Below, in pieces: positions 17,855-24,824 of a stretch of 64,000 nucleotides of DNA. The notes below the pieces were generated by a model. It was not told the DNA's origin. It was given only the letters and a program-made list of their open reading frames with translations, and did no database searches. The position numbers were made by a program, and so were the translations under genes. Position 1 is the first letter of the stretch, and each line of letters opens with the position of its first letter. Source of the stretch: Actibacterium pelagium (GTDB lineage Bacteria > Pseudomonadota > Alphaproteobacteria > Rhodobacterales > Rhodobacteraceae); assembly GCF_002285415.1 (NCBI RefSeq), contig NZ_NSBU01000005.1, forward strand, positions 308,335-372,334, written 5' to 3'.

Positions 17855-18943
17855 ATGTCTGGTGAATTGAGTATTGAATACGTCGCAGTCGAAAACAAAT
17901 TCGATGCAGGTAACTCTACTTTGAACCTAATCGATCAAACCACTACAAGCTACACAATCCAGTTTGCAGCAGATGCTGACCAAGATGGGGTCAATGATGA
18001 TGGTGACCTTTTGTTGGAATATGTCGATAATGGTGATCCGAAAAGCGCAGGCCCAGATCCCGACACTTCAATCTACATAAATGGCAGCGGCCCCTACGAA
18101 GTAGGCTTCATCGCCGAGGGTGATTTGCCTGTTGATGGCAAGGTCCCGGTAGGAGATCAGGGAACGACCGTTGTGAAAATCGTAGTTTACGATTATCCGA
18201 ACGAGGGCGATGAGTTGAAGTTGATTTTATCGCCCGACGGCTCAATCACTGATTGGACAGGTTATGGCAACGGCAACATCACACTTGTGCCGAGCACCAC
18301 TGACACCTTCGTTTGTTTTCAGCGCGGAACCTTGTTGCAAAGCAAGGACGGGTTGGTACCGGTCGAGCAACTAAAGATCGGTGATTTGATTGAGACTGCA
18401 ACTGGTATTTTGGCTGCGGTGCGTTGGGTCGGGTCTAGGGACGTGTCTTTGGTTGAACTTCTAGGCAACCCGAATGCACGCCCCGTTTGCCTTCCAATAG
18501 GCGCTCTCGGCAATGGAGTTCCGACCACGGACCTTTGGGTTTCGCCACAGCACCGTGTGCTGGTCCAAGGGCATCTGGCCGAAACACTTTTTGGTGTGCC
18601 AGAGGTATTTGTCGCAGCCAAGCATCTGGATTTTGGTGATTTGGCCAAGGGAAAGAGGCGCCCTTCCGAGGTGGAATATTTCCACATCTTGCTGGACAAA
18701 CACGATGTGCTGATTGCCAACGGTGCCCCGGCCGAAAGTCTGTTTCTGGGCGATCAAGCGTTGACTATGCTGTCGGACGAAAGTCTTGCAGAGATTGAGG
18801 CACAATTTCCGCGTGATCAGCATCCCGAATTGTGGAGCGGGAAGGTGTCTGCCCCGACCCTAAATGCAGACGAAGCGGCTGTGTTGTCTCAAGCTTTATG
18901 CGCGGATTTGCAAAATGCAAAAGATGGCGCCGTGGCAGCTTAA
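17855..18943 (+). CDS. Hint_2 (hedgehog/intein-type) domain protein
   Basis: A 362-residue protein. Residues 1-150 are acidic and beta-rich with Asp-rich loops (DADQDGVNDDGD), unlike anything I recognise. From Cys154 a Hint_2 domain follows: FVCFQRGTLLQSKDGLVPVEQLKIGDLIET, then LRW-like VRWVG, the His motif WVSPQHRVLVQG and LLDKHDVLIANGAPAESLFLGD. In Rhodobacterales this domain is frequent in secreted or surface proteins; self-cleavage is possible but unproven. Start at 17855 has GGAG 7 nt upstream. No signal peptide is seen, which suggests type I secretion or a cytoplasmic role. Base composition is more AT-rich than that of its neighbours. Confidence 0.85.
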   Translation: MSGELSIEYVAVENKFDAGNSTLNLIDQTTTSYTIQFAADADQDGVNDDGDLLLEYVDNGDPKSAGPDPDTSIYINGSGPYEVGFIAEGDLPVDGKVPVGDQGTTVVKIVVYDYPNEGDELKLILSPDGSITDWTGYGNGNITLVPSTTDTFVCFQRGTLLQSKDGLVPVEQLKIGDLIETATGILAAVRWVGSRDVSLVELLGNPNARPVCLPIGALGNGVPTTDLWVSPQHRVLVQGHLAETLFGVPEVFVAAKHLDFGDLAKGKRRPSEVEYFHILLDKHDVLIANGAPAESLFLGDQALTMLSDESLAEIEAQFPRDQHPELWSGKVSAPTLNADEAAVLSQALCADLQNAKDGAVAA

Positions 18944-19034
18944 GTTGCGTTTATCAGGTTAATATTTAGCATTTGTTAAGAAATTGAAGGCGGAACAGGT
19001 TTATTGTTTCCGTCTTACCCAGGGTAATGAACTA

Positions 19035-19060
19035 GCATATGTCACCTAGGCGACATATGC
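19035..19060. repeat. 26 bp near-perfect palindrome
   Basis: GCATATGTC (19035-19043) and GACATATGC (19052-19060) are exact inverted copies, and the 8 bp between them contains the palindrome CCTAGG, so only one base pair breaks full symmetry. It lies between the Hint_2 gene and the 28-codon ORF at 19167. There is no T-run after it, so a dimeric regulator site is more likely than a terminator. The rest of 18944-19166 holds one weak bulged hairpin (18987-19016) after the Hint_2 gene and no other feature. Confidence 0.6.
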
Positions 19061-19166
19061 GGGACACACTAATTGCCCAACTTGTATAGGGTACACTATC
19101 TGTCGGTTTAGGAATCGCGAGACGCATTTTCGTCAAGGCTGTGGTTCCTGTTGAGTGGAGATATAA

Positions 19167-19253
19167 ATGAGTGAATTTCTTGTCTGGTCAGCAGGCCTGC
19201 TTGCGCTGGTCATGGCTGACAAGATCGCGCCAAGCCTAGCAATGGTGCTTTGA
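19167..19253 (+). CDS. Putative 28-residue hydrophobic microprotein
   Basis: A short reading frame reads MSEFLVWSAGLLALVMADKI and ends APSLAMVL. It has a GTGGAG ribosome site 6 nt before the ATG, a hydrophobic helix of about 15 residues, and a strong hairpin terminator 50 nt downstream. These signals argue for a real short transcript in an otherwise empty 405 bp gap. It is too small for homology judgement by eye, and function is unknown. Confidence 0.5.
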   Translation: MSEFLVWSAGLLALVMADKIAPSLAMVL

Positions 19254-19303
19254 GCGGTCGTATTAATCAGAATTTAGTGAACGGTTACCGAGTATCGTTT
19301 TGA

Positions 19304-19336
19304 GAAGGCCGGGGCACAGGACCCGGCCTTCTTATA
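19304..19336 (+). terminator. Rho-independent terminator
   Basis: A perfect 10 bp stem GAAGGCCGGG (19304-19313) pairs with CCCGGCCTTC (19322-19331) around an 8 nt loop, followed by TTATATT. It would end the transcript of the microprotein ORF and lies just before the convergent transglycosylase end. Confidence 0.75.
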
Positions 19337-19348
19337 TTCGGGAAACCC

Positions 19349-20518
19349 CTATATGCGCGACAACAACGATTTCGTGGGCCAAGCGTCTGCTGGCAGTCCA
19401 AGATTTTGCTGTTCCGCCTGAACTGCGGCGCGGGTGCGCGCGCCCAGAATGCCGTCCACTTTACCAACATCATGTCCACGTGCTTGCAGGCGGCGCTGAA
19501 GCTCTTTCATCTCGGCCCCGCTTAACCCGGCCTCTGGGGAGCCAGCATCGAAAATCGACGCGCCCTCTAACCTTGTCGCGAAGTAGGCGGCGGTAGTGAC
19601 ATAGACGAAGCTTTGGTTCCATTCGAAATAGACGTCAAAGTTCGGGTAGGCCAGAAAGGCCGGACCATTGCGCCCCATCGGCAGCAGGACAGAGGCCTTG
19701 AGTTTCGACGACCCCAGCTTGCCCTCGCGTGGCTTTACGCCAAGGCGCGCCCATTCACCGACGGTTTTGGTTTTTCCCAGCCCAGTTTCCGACCAGTTCA
19801 GGTTTGATGGGACCTTGATCTCTTGCAGCCATGGTTCGTTCTTGCGCCAGCCTAAATGAGACAACATCTTTGCCCCTGACATAAGGGCGTCAGGTGCCGA
19901 CGTTTTCAGGCTGACTTTCCCGTCGCCATCACCGTCGACGCCGTTGGTCAGAATGTCATGGGGCAGCATTTGAACCATGCCGATCTCGCCGGCCCATGCG
20001 CCTGTGGTGCGGGCGGGATCAAAGTTGCCCTTCTCAAACAATTTCAGAGCCGAGAAAATCTGTGGGCGGAACAGTTCAGGCCGTCGGCAGTCATGGGCAA
20101 GGGTCACCAGCGCATTCAACGTGTTGTAGTCGCCTTGAACCGCGCCATAATCGGTCTCAAGCGCCCAAAATGCCAGAAGCACTCCGCGCGACACCCCGTA
20201 ATCCTTTTCGATCCGGTCAAAAATCGCGTCCCACTTCTTGGCATTCCGGCGCCCGTTGTCGATGCGGTTCTGGCTGATGATCCGGCGCGAAAAGGTGATG
20301 AAATCAAGCTGGAACACGCCCTGAGCCCGGTCTGCCCGAATGACTTTGGGATCTTGCTTCACGCTAGAGAAGAACCGATTAACCGACTTGCTGGAGTGGC
20401 CCATAGACCGTGCTTCAGACTTCAGACCCGCAACGAAATCCGAAAAGCTACCTCCGCAATTCGCATTTGCAGGCAGGCTAAGGGCCAAGGAAAAGGCAAG
20501 GCTAACGGCAATGCGCAT
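19349..20518 (-). CDS. Lytic murein transglycosylase, MltB family
   Basis: A 389-residue periplasmic peptidoglycan-cleaving enzyme. The signal peptide MRIAVSLAFSLALSLPANA is followed by an SLT_2 domain with the catalytic Glu in AFWALETDYGAVQG, GEIGMVQMLPHDI and the Asp-rich GVDGDGDGKVSL. A C-terminal peptidoglycan-binding domain follows (LQRRLQARGHDVGKVDGILGARTRAAVQ). The start at 20518 has GGAG 7 nt upstream. Its promoter region 20519-20782 is shared with the divergent pilin-like array. Confidence 0.92.
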   Translation of the reverse strand: MRIAVSLAFSLALSLPANANCGGSFSDFVAGLKSEARSMGHSSKSVNRFFSSVKQDPKVIRADRAQGVFQLDFITFSRRIISQNRIDNGRRNAKKWDAIFDRIEKDYGVSRGVLLAFWALETDYGAVQGDYNTLNALVTLAHDCRRPELFRPQIFSALKLFEKGNFDPARTTGAWAGEIGMVQMLPHDILTNGVDGDGDGKVSLKTSAPDALMSGAKMLSHLGWRKNEPWLQEIKVPSNLNWSETGLGKTKTVGEWARLGVKPREGKLGSSKLKASVLLPMGRNGPAFLAYPNFDVYFEWNQSFVYVTTAAYFATRLEGASIFDAGSPEAGLSGAEMKELQRRLQARGHDVGKVDGILGARTRAAVQAEQQNLGLPADAWPTKSLLSRI

Positions 20519-20782
20519 CGGGGTCTCCGCGTTTGTTTGGGCAGAGAGTATCAGCCTGACTTCTTGGGGCAACAACGAAGCGGTCATATGCTCTGAAGGG
20601 GCTGAATTTCGCAAGTTTGGTGAGAAGGGTCGGGTTTTTGAAATTTTGAAAAATGGCAATAGTCTCCAAAAAAATGCCTAAGTCACGATTTAGGTATCCT
20701 TTGGAAACATGTTTATACACTTATGCTCCGCGGGCTTTGAGTTGTGTCGGTAGTTGATTGGTTGAATTGAGAGGATTGAGGG

Positions 20783-20980
20783 ATGAATGCGTGTTGGAAG
20801 GCATTTGCCCAAGAAGAAGATGGCGCAGTCACCGTGGATTGGGTGGTTCTGACGGCCGCGGTTGTCGGTTTGGCTTTGTTTGCGGTCGTTTCAGCAAAAA
20901 ACGGGTCAACTGCTTTGGGTACCAAAATTAATACTTACATGCAGACAGCGATCACTGTTGGTGGCTCGACTGGCGGTTAA
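20783..20980 (+). CDS. Type IVb pilin-like protein, short form 1
   Basis: A 65-residue protein starting MNACWKAFAQEEDG and continuing AVTVDWVVLTAAVVGLALFAVVSA. The layout is that of Flp/type IVb prepilins: short charged leader ending in Gly, then a hydrophobic helix with an acidic residue at mature position 5 (Asp here, Glu in Flp) and Trp at 6. The C-terminus is Gly/Thr-rich (TVGGSTGG). Ribosome site GAGGATTGAGGG precedes the ATG. It is the first of four paralogs. The upstream gap 20519-20782 contains a 5 bp inverted repeat CCTAA/TTAGG at 20677-20694 and no other gene. Confidence 0.7.
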   Translation: MNACWKAFAQEEDGAVTVDWVVLTAAVVGLALFAVVSAKNGSTALGTKINTYMQTAITVGGSTGG

Positions 20981-21048
20981 CGGCAGGCATTGACCGAAGC
21001 TCATGTGAGAGTTGATCCTACCGATTATTGATTTCAGTATGGTGCAAT

Positions 21049-21079
21049 AGGGGCTTCCGAGAGGCCCCTTTTTGTTTTC
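21049..21079 (+). terminator. Rho-independent terminator after pilin-like gene 1
   Basis: AGGGGCTTC (21049-21057) pairs with GAGGCCCCT (21061-21069) around CGA, one G-U pair, followed by TTTTGTTTT. Each pilin-like gene is therefore probably its own transcription unit. The rest of the 309 bp gap 20981-21289 shows no gene. Confidence 0.85.
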
Positions 21080-21289
21080 CAAAGATCGGCAGCCAGAGTT
21101 TTGGCTGGGAATCAAGCTCGGCCGACGGGGTGGCTGCAAAGAATTTATAATATCCAAACAAAGGGTTAATGGCTTGTGCCGCGAATTGAGGCTGGAGGTG
21201 CCAAACTCCGGCCCGATTTCTAATCTTAAGTAGGTGTCAAGGGTGAGTTGGGCAGCATTTTACTAAGTTCGAACTGATTGGACGAAGTG

Positions 21290-21805
21290 ATGACTGTAAC
21301 GAATGGCAATAGACTTTGGCGCTTTCTGAAGGACGAGCGTGGAGCTGTAGCGGTTGATTGGGTCGTGTTGACCGCCGCTGTCGTCGGGCTGGGCATCCTA
21401 GTAGTTGCGGGGGTTTCGTCCGGAACAAACAACCTAAGCCTCAAGATACAAACGGCTCTGATGGACATGGAAGTGTTAGAGGTCGTAACTTCGTTCAGCG
21501 TCGGCGCGGCCCTATCATCACGCTATGGCACCGAGGCAGAGTATCAGGCACTTGTTGGTCGGGCGCAAAACTTCATGGATACATTGGGTGTTGAAGCAAC
21601 GGTCAATGAGGTCGAAAGCTATTTAGCTATTTCCCAAAACTCTGCGGGCGGAGATGCGGTAATGATTGATGCCGTGGGCGTCGGGATCCAGGTGCTTTCC
21701 GATGCAGGCCATGACGTCGGCTCTGAACTGCAGGCGTCTTATCAAAGTGAATATGACCGCTGTGTGAGCAGTGGCGCGGCCTGTGCAAATAGCGCGGGAA
21801 GCTGA
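21290..21805 (+). CDS. Type IVb pilin-like protein, long form 1
   Basis: A 171-residue protein with the same prepilin-like core (LWRFLKDERG then AVAVDWVVLTAAVVGLGILVV) and a C-terminal domain of about 120 residues. That domain ends IDAVGVGIQVLSDAGHDVG...YDRCVSSGAACANS, with two Cys spaced for a disulfide. The same pattern recurs in the gene at 22075. ATG at 21290 is preferred over TTG at 21278. No known family is recognised for the C-terminal part; export and assembly as a pilin or pseudopilin is inferred from the N-terminus. Confidence 0.7.
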   Translation: MTVTNGNRLWRFLKDERGAVAVDWVVLTAAVVGLGILVVAGVSSGTNNLSLKIQTALMDMEVLEVVTSFSVGAALSSRYGTEAEYQALVGRAQNFMDTLGVEATVNEVESYLAISQNSAGGDAVMIDAVGVGIQVLSDAGHDVGSELQASYQSEYDRCVSSGAACANSAGS

Positions 21806-22015
21806 CGTTTCGTAGGCCCGCCCGTCCACTAAAGGCGCTGAGGCTGGTCGCCAGCGTAATGTCAGGTTATCGCCGCAACATCGTCCCCAGCTGAATTCCC
21901 CCGAGTATTCGCGAGCAATTAAGTGTCGCCTACCCGTCATTTGGCCCGCGATCTTGAAAGAAATTCTCTTTCAGGTCGAAAGTTATGCAAATTTCGCCAC
22001 AAAGCTGCCCAATTC

Positions 22016-22031
22016 CTATCCTTAAGGATAG
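22016..22031. promoter_or_regulatory. Perfect 16 bp palindrome before pilin-like gene 3
   Basis: CTATCCTTAAGGATAG is fully symmetric and lies 44 bp upstream of the ATG at 22075. Its core CTTAAG also occurs upstream of the other long gene (21225-21230) and just before the last short gene (22725-22730), at different distances. It is a candidate operator in the 269 bp gap 21806-22074, which otherwise shows only a short AT-rich hairpin (21955-21973). Confidence 0.45.
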
Positions 22032-22074
22032 TTCAGTGCGAATTTAGTTTGGTTTTCGGTATCGGAGGGGAAAA

Positions 22075-22596
22075 ATGATCCGGAATTTTAAGCGGTTTTT
22101 GAATGACGAAAGCGGCGCAGTCACGGTGGACTGGGTTGTGTTGACAGCGGCGATTGTTGGCCTGGGAATTGTGGTTATTGCCGTGGTTTCCGGCGGAACG
22201 AATGGCCTTTCCGAAAAGATCAATAGTACCCTAGCGGCGATGGGGGTTGGTGAGGCGGTCGCCGCTGCGTCATCGGCCTTCGAACGGGGCAGCCTTCTTG
22301 GCACATTTTTTCAAAACCCTGACACACAAGAATTTTACCAAGACATACATGCGTCTAATGTGGAAATCTACGGTGCTGAGGCGTATGCGGCGCAACTCGG
22401 AGATGACATGCAGTCCGCAATAATAGACCTTGAGGCTGGCGGAAACGGTGGCTATGGAGATAGTGTTGACTACTATGGACTAGGCGTTGAAGCTATGTCG
22501 AATGCAGGCCACGACGTAAGTGGTTTAGCCGAGCAGTATGATCAATATTATTCTGCTTGCGCAGCCAGCACTGCTTGTTCTGGCGGTGTCTCGTAA
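22075..22596 (+). CDS. Type IVb pilin-like protein, long form 2
   Basis: A 173-residue paralog of the protein at 21290. Leader MIRNFKRFLNDESG is the most Flp-like of the four, followed by AVTVDWVVLTAAIVGLGIVV. The C-terminal domain shares the ending GLGVEAMSNAGHDVSGLAEQYDQYY and CAASTACSGG with its sibling, including the two Cys, while the middle (residues 60-125) has diverged strongly. A good ribosome site (GGAGGGG) precedes the ATG. Function is unknown; a surface or secretion-system pilin is the simplest reading. Confidence 0.7.
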   Translation: MIRNFKRFLNDESGAVTVDWVVLTAAIVGLGIVVIAVVSGGTNGLSEKINSTLAAMGVGEAVAAASSAFERGSLLGTFFQNPDTQEFYQDIHASNVEIYGAEAYAAQLGDDMQSAIIDLEAGGNGGYGDSVDYYGLGVEAMSNAGHDVSGLAEQYDQYYSACAASTACSGGVS

Positions 22597-22620
22597 TCAA
22601 CCTGTTAACCAAAAAGACCT

Positions 22621-22653
22621 GCGGCCCTGTCATGTCCTTGATGGTAGGGCCGC
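22621..22653 (+). terminator. Hairpin after pilin-like gene 3
   Basis: GCGGCCCT (22621-22628) pairs perfectly with AGGGCCGC (22646-22653) around a 17 nt loop. There is no T-run, so it may be a Rho-independent terminator of weak type or an RNA-stabilising stem. Confidence 0.4.
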
Positions 22654-22665
22654 CTGAGACTTCGG

Positions 22666-22689
22666 AACATATCTGTCCAAAGATATGTT
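22666..22689. repeat. 9 bp inverted repeat before pilin-like gene 4
   Basis: AACATATCT (22666-22674) and AGATATGTT (22681-22689) are exact inverted copies around 6 bp. It lies about 55 bp before the ATG at 22743 in the position of an operator. The CATAT core resembles the palindrome at 19035-19060. Confidence 0.45.
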
Positions 22690-22742
22690 AGGATATCCCC
22701 TAGTAATTAAGGTTTTTGATTAGTCTTAAGGGGGATTCCTGT

Positions 22743-22937
22743 ATGAATGCGGTATTTCAGGCATTTGTGGAAGACGAAGGTGGCGCAGTCACAGTGGACT
22801 GGGTCGTACTGACAGCGGCGATCGTCGGGCTGGCCATTTTCGTTATCTTTTTGGTTCGGGGCGGGGCTGGCGCCTTGGCCACCAAGATAAGCAATACATT
22901 GGCGAACTCGATCACGGTTGGAACCACTGGTGGATAG
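22743..22937 (+). CDS. Type IVb pilin-like protein, short form 2
   Basis: A 64-residue close paralog of the protein at 20783. Leader MNAVFQAFVEDEGG is followed by AVTVDWVVLTAAIVGLAIFVI and the tail ends SITVGTTGG, matching the tail of short form 1. The start at 22743 is chosen over an upstream in-frame codon at 22716 because of AGGGGG 8 nt before it. It closes the short-long-long-short array. Confidence 0.7.
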   Translation: MNAVFQAFVEDEGGAVTVDWVVLTAAIVGLAIFVIFLVRGGAGALATKISNTLANSITVGTTGG

Positions 22938-22956
22938 TTAAGGGCCGCCCTAACTA
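22935..22956 (+). terminator. Hairpin at the end of the pilin-like array
   Basis: TAGTTA (22935-22940, containing the stop codon) pairs with TAACTA (22951-22956), and GGG with CCC inside. The tail ATTAAAC is only weakly T-rich. It probably ends the last pilin-like transcript. Confidence 0.45.
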
Positions 22957-23034
22957 TTAAACAGGCGCCAATTCTATTGGTCCCGGTCAGCTTGTTACGC
23001 GGGCTAATTCGGCGTGGATTATCGACGTCGATTG

Positions 23035-24207
23035 CTACTGCAAATCCGCGAAAGCACCCTGCAGGCGTGCAACTGCGTCCTCTACCCGCGCCCTTTGGGT
23101 GCCCAGATTAAAGCGCAGGAAATTCTCTCCACCAATGCCCAATCCCGCGCCCGGAGTTGTGACTATCCCGGCTTTTTTAAGCACGCGATCACTGAATTCC
23201 GATTGCGACATGCCTGTGCCTTCGAAATCGACCCATGCCAGATAGGTCGAGGCCTGCGGCATGACCGTCACCCCCGGGATCGCGTTCACACCTTCGCTGA
23301 AAACGGCAAAGTTTTCAGAAAGATAGGGGTTCAATTGATCAACCCAAGCCGCGCCGGCTTTGGAATAGGCCGCGATGGTCAGCACATATCCCAACAGGTT
23401 CGGCTGAATCTCCATCATCTTGTAATAGTCGGCGAACCGCGCCCGCAGGGTGGCATCAGGGATCGTCACTGCCCCAAGGCGCGTGCCCGCGACGTTGAAG
23501 GTTTTCGAGGCCGAAGTCAGCATCACCAGCTTGTCCGAAATCTGGGGGATCGCCGTCGCCGTCGGCAGGTGCGTCGTTCCGGGGAAGACAAGGTCGTGGT
23601 GAATCTCGTCGGAAACAAGGATCAGGTCGTGCTTGTCGCAGAAGGCGGCAAGTTCGTTCAGCTCGTCCTGCTCCCAGACCCGTCCGGCCGGGTTATGGGG
23701 AGAGCAGAACAGCACCATCTTTTCGCGCCCGGTCAACAGGGTCTCGTACCGTTCGAAATCCATGCGATAGATGCCGTCGACGATCTGCAGAGGAAACTCT
23801 GTCACGTTGCGTTTGCCTTTGCGGATCTTGGCCGCAAACTCGTGATAGACTGGCGAAAAGATCGCAACGTGATCGCCGGGATCGGTCATGGCTTGCATCA
23901 GCAAGGCCAGTGCATTGCCCAGCCCGAAGGTCGAAAAGCTGTTCGCGGGGTCCACGGACCAGCCATGTCGGTCCTGCATCCACTGGGCCGAGGCCTCTAG
24001 CGCCGCATCGCGTTTGTGGAAATAGCCGTAATAGGCGTTGCCCATGAGCCCCTTCACCGCGTCCTGCAGAAAGTCAGGTGCCGCGAAATCCATGTCTGCA
24101 ACCCACATAGGCAGTGCGCCTTTGGCGTCCGGACCAAAGAAGTCAGGTGCGCCGTCCCATTTGGTTGAGTTCATACCAAGGCGGGTGATGGGGTCGTCAA
24201 AATTCAT
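23035..24207 (-). CDS. MalY/PatB-type PLP-dependent aminotransferase (C-S lyase)
   Basis: A 390-residue class I/II aminotransferase-fold protein of the PatB group, often cystathionine beta-lyases. It begins MNFDDPITRLGMNSTKWDG with the PatB mark LPMWVADMDFAAP. The cofactor lysine is in MLTSASKTFNVAGTRLG, with FCSPHNPAGRVW and LVSDEIHHDLVFPG binding PLP. A role in methionine synthesis or sulfur-compound breakdown is likely. The start at 24207 has GGAG 6 nt upstream; an in-frame ATG at 24222 is possible. Confidence 0.9.
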   Translation of the reverse strand: MNFDDPITRLGMNSTKWDGAPDFFGPDAKGALPMWVADMDFAAPDFLQDAVKGLMGNAYYGYFHKRDAALEASAQWMQDRHGWSVDPANSFSTFGLGNALALLMQAMTDPGDHVAIFSPVYHEFAAKIRKGKRNVTEFPLQIVDGIYRMDFERYETLLTGREKMVLFCSPHNPAGRVWEQDELNELAAFCDKHDLILVSDEIHHDLVFPGTTHLPTATAIPQISDKLVMLTSASKTFNVAGTRLGAVTIPDATLRARFADYYKMMEIQPNLLGYVLTIAAYSKAGAAWVDQLNPYLSENFAVFSEGVNAIPGVTVMPQASTYLAWVDFEGTGMSQSEFSDRVLKKAGIVTTPGAGLGIGGENFLRFNLGTQRARVEDAVARLQGAFADLQ

Positions 24208-24296
24208 GGGGGTCTCCGTCATTCGCGCTGACGCTAACGGAATCTGCGTCAGGTGCAAGCCATTGGCGCATTGCACCAAGGGCTCGCATCCCCTAC

Positions 24297-24824
24297 ATGA
24301 GCCACATGATTAGACCGATCCTTATCCACCCCGATCCGCGCCTGAAAAAGGTGTGTGACCCCGTCGACGACCTGTCGGACGAGCTGCGCACGCTGGCCGA
24401 TGACATGCTGGAAACCATGTATGATGCGCCCGGCGTTGGCCTTGCCGCACCGCAAATCGGCAAGCTGCACCGCCTGATCGTTCTGGATTGCGTCAAGGAA
24501 GAGGGTGAAGAGCCGCGTCCGCTGATCATGTTCAACCCCGAGGTCATCGCCTCATCGGATGAAACCAACGTCTATGAAGAAGGGTGCCTGTCGATCCCGG
24601 ATCAATACGCCGAGGTGACCCGGCCCAAGGTTGTTGATGTGTCGTGGATCGACCGTGACGGTAACCAGCAGCAAGAGACCTTTGACGGGCTTTGGGCGAC
24701 CTGCGTGCAGCACGAGATCGACCACCTGAACGGCAAACTGTTCATTGATTATCTGAAGCCGCTCAAGCGCCAGATGATCACCCGCAAGATGCAGAAGCTG
24801 AAACGCGAGATGGCCCGCTCGTGA
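24297..24824 (+). CDS. def: Peptide deformylase
   Basis: A 175-residue metalloenzyme removing the N-formyl group from nascent proteins. All three motifs are intact: GVGLAAPQIG (46-55), EGCLS with metal ligand Cys97, and QHEIDHLNG with His139, catalytic Glu140 and His143. The start could be ATG 24297 or ATG 24306. It opens the run def, def-like, fmt, so formylation and deformylation enzymes are co-expressed. Confidence 0.96.
   Translation: MSHMIRPILIHPDPRLKKVCDPVDDLSDELRTLADDMLETMYDAPGVGLAAPQIGKLHRLIVLDCVKEEGEEPRPLIMFNPEVIASSDETNVYEEGCLSIPDQYAEVTRPKVVDVSWIDRDGNQQQETFDGLWATCVQHEIDHLNGKLFIDYLKPLKRQMITRKMQKLKREMARS

Noticed and set aside
20519-22742. CTTAAG core as a common operator of all four pilin-like genes
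   Set aside because: It is absent before gene 1 and its distance to the start varies from 13 to 60 bp, so a shared regulator site is not established.
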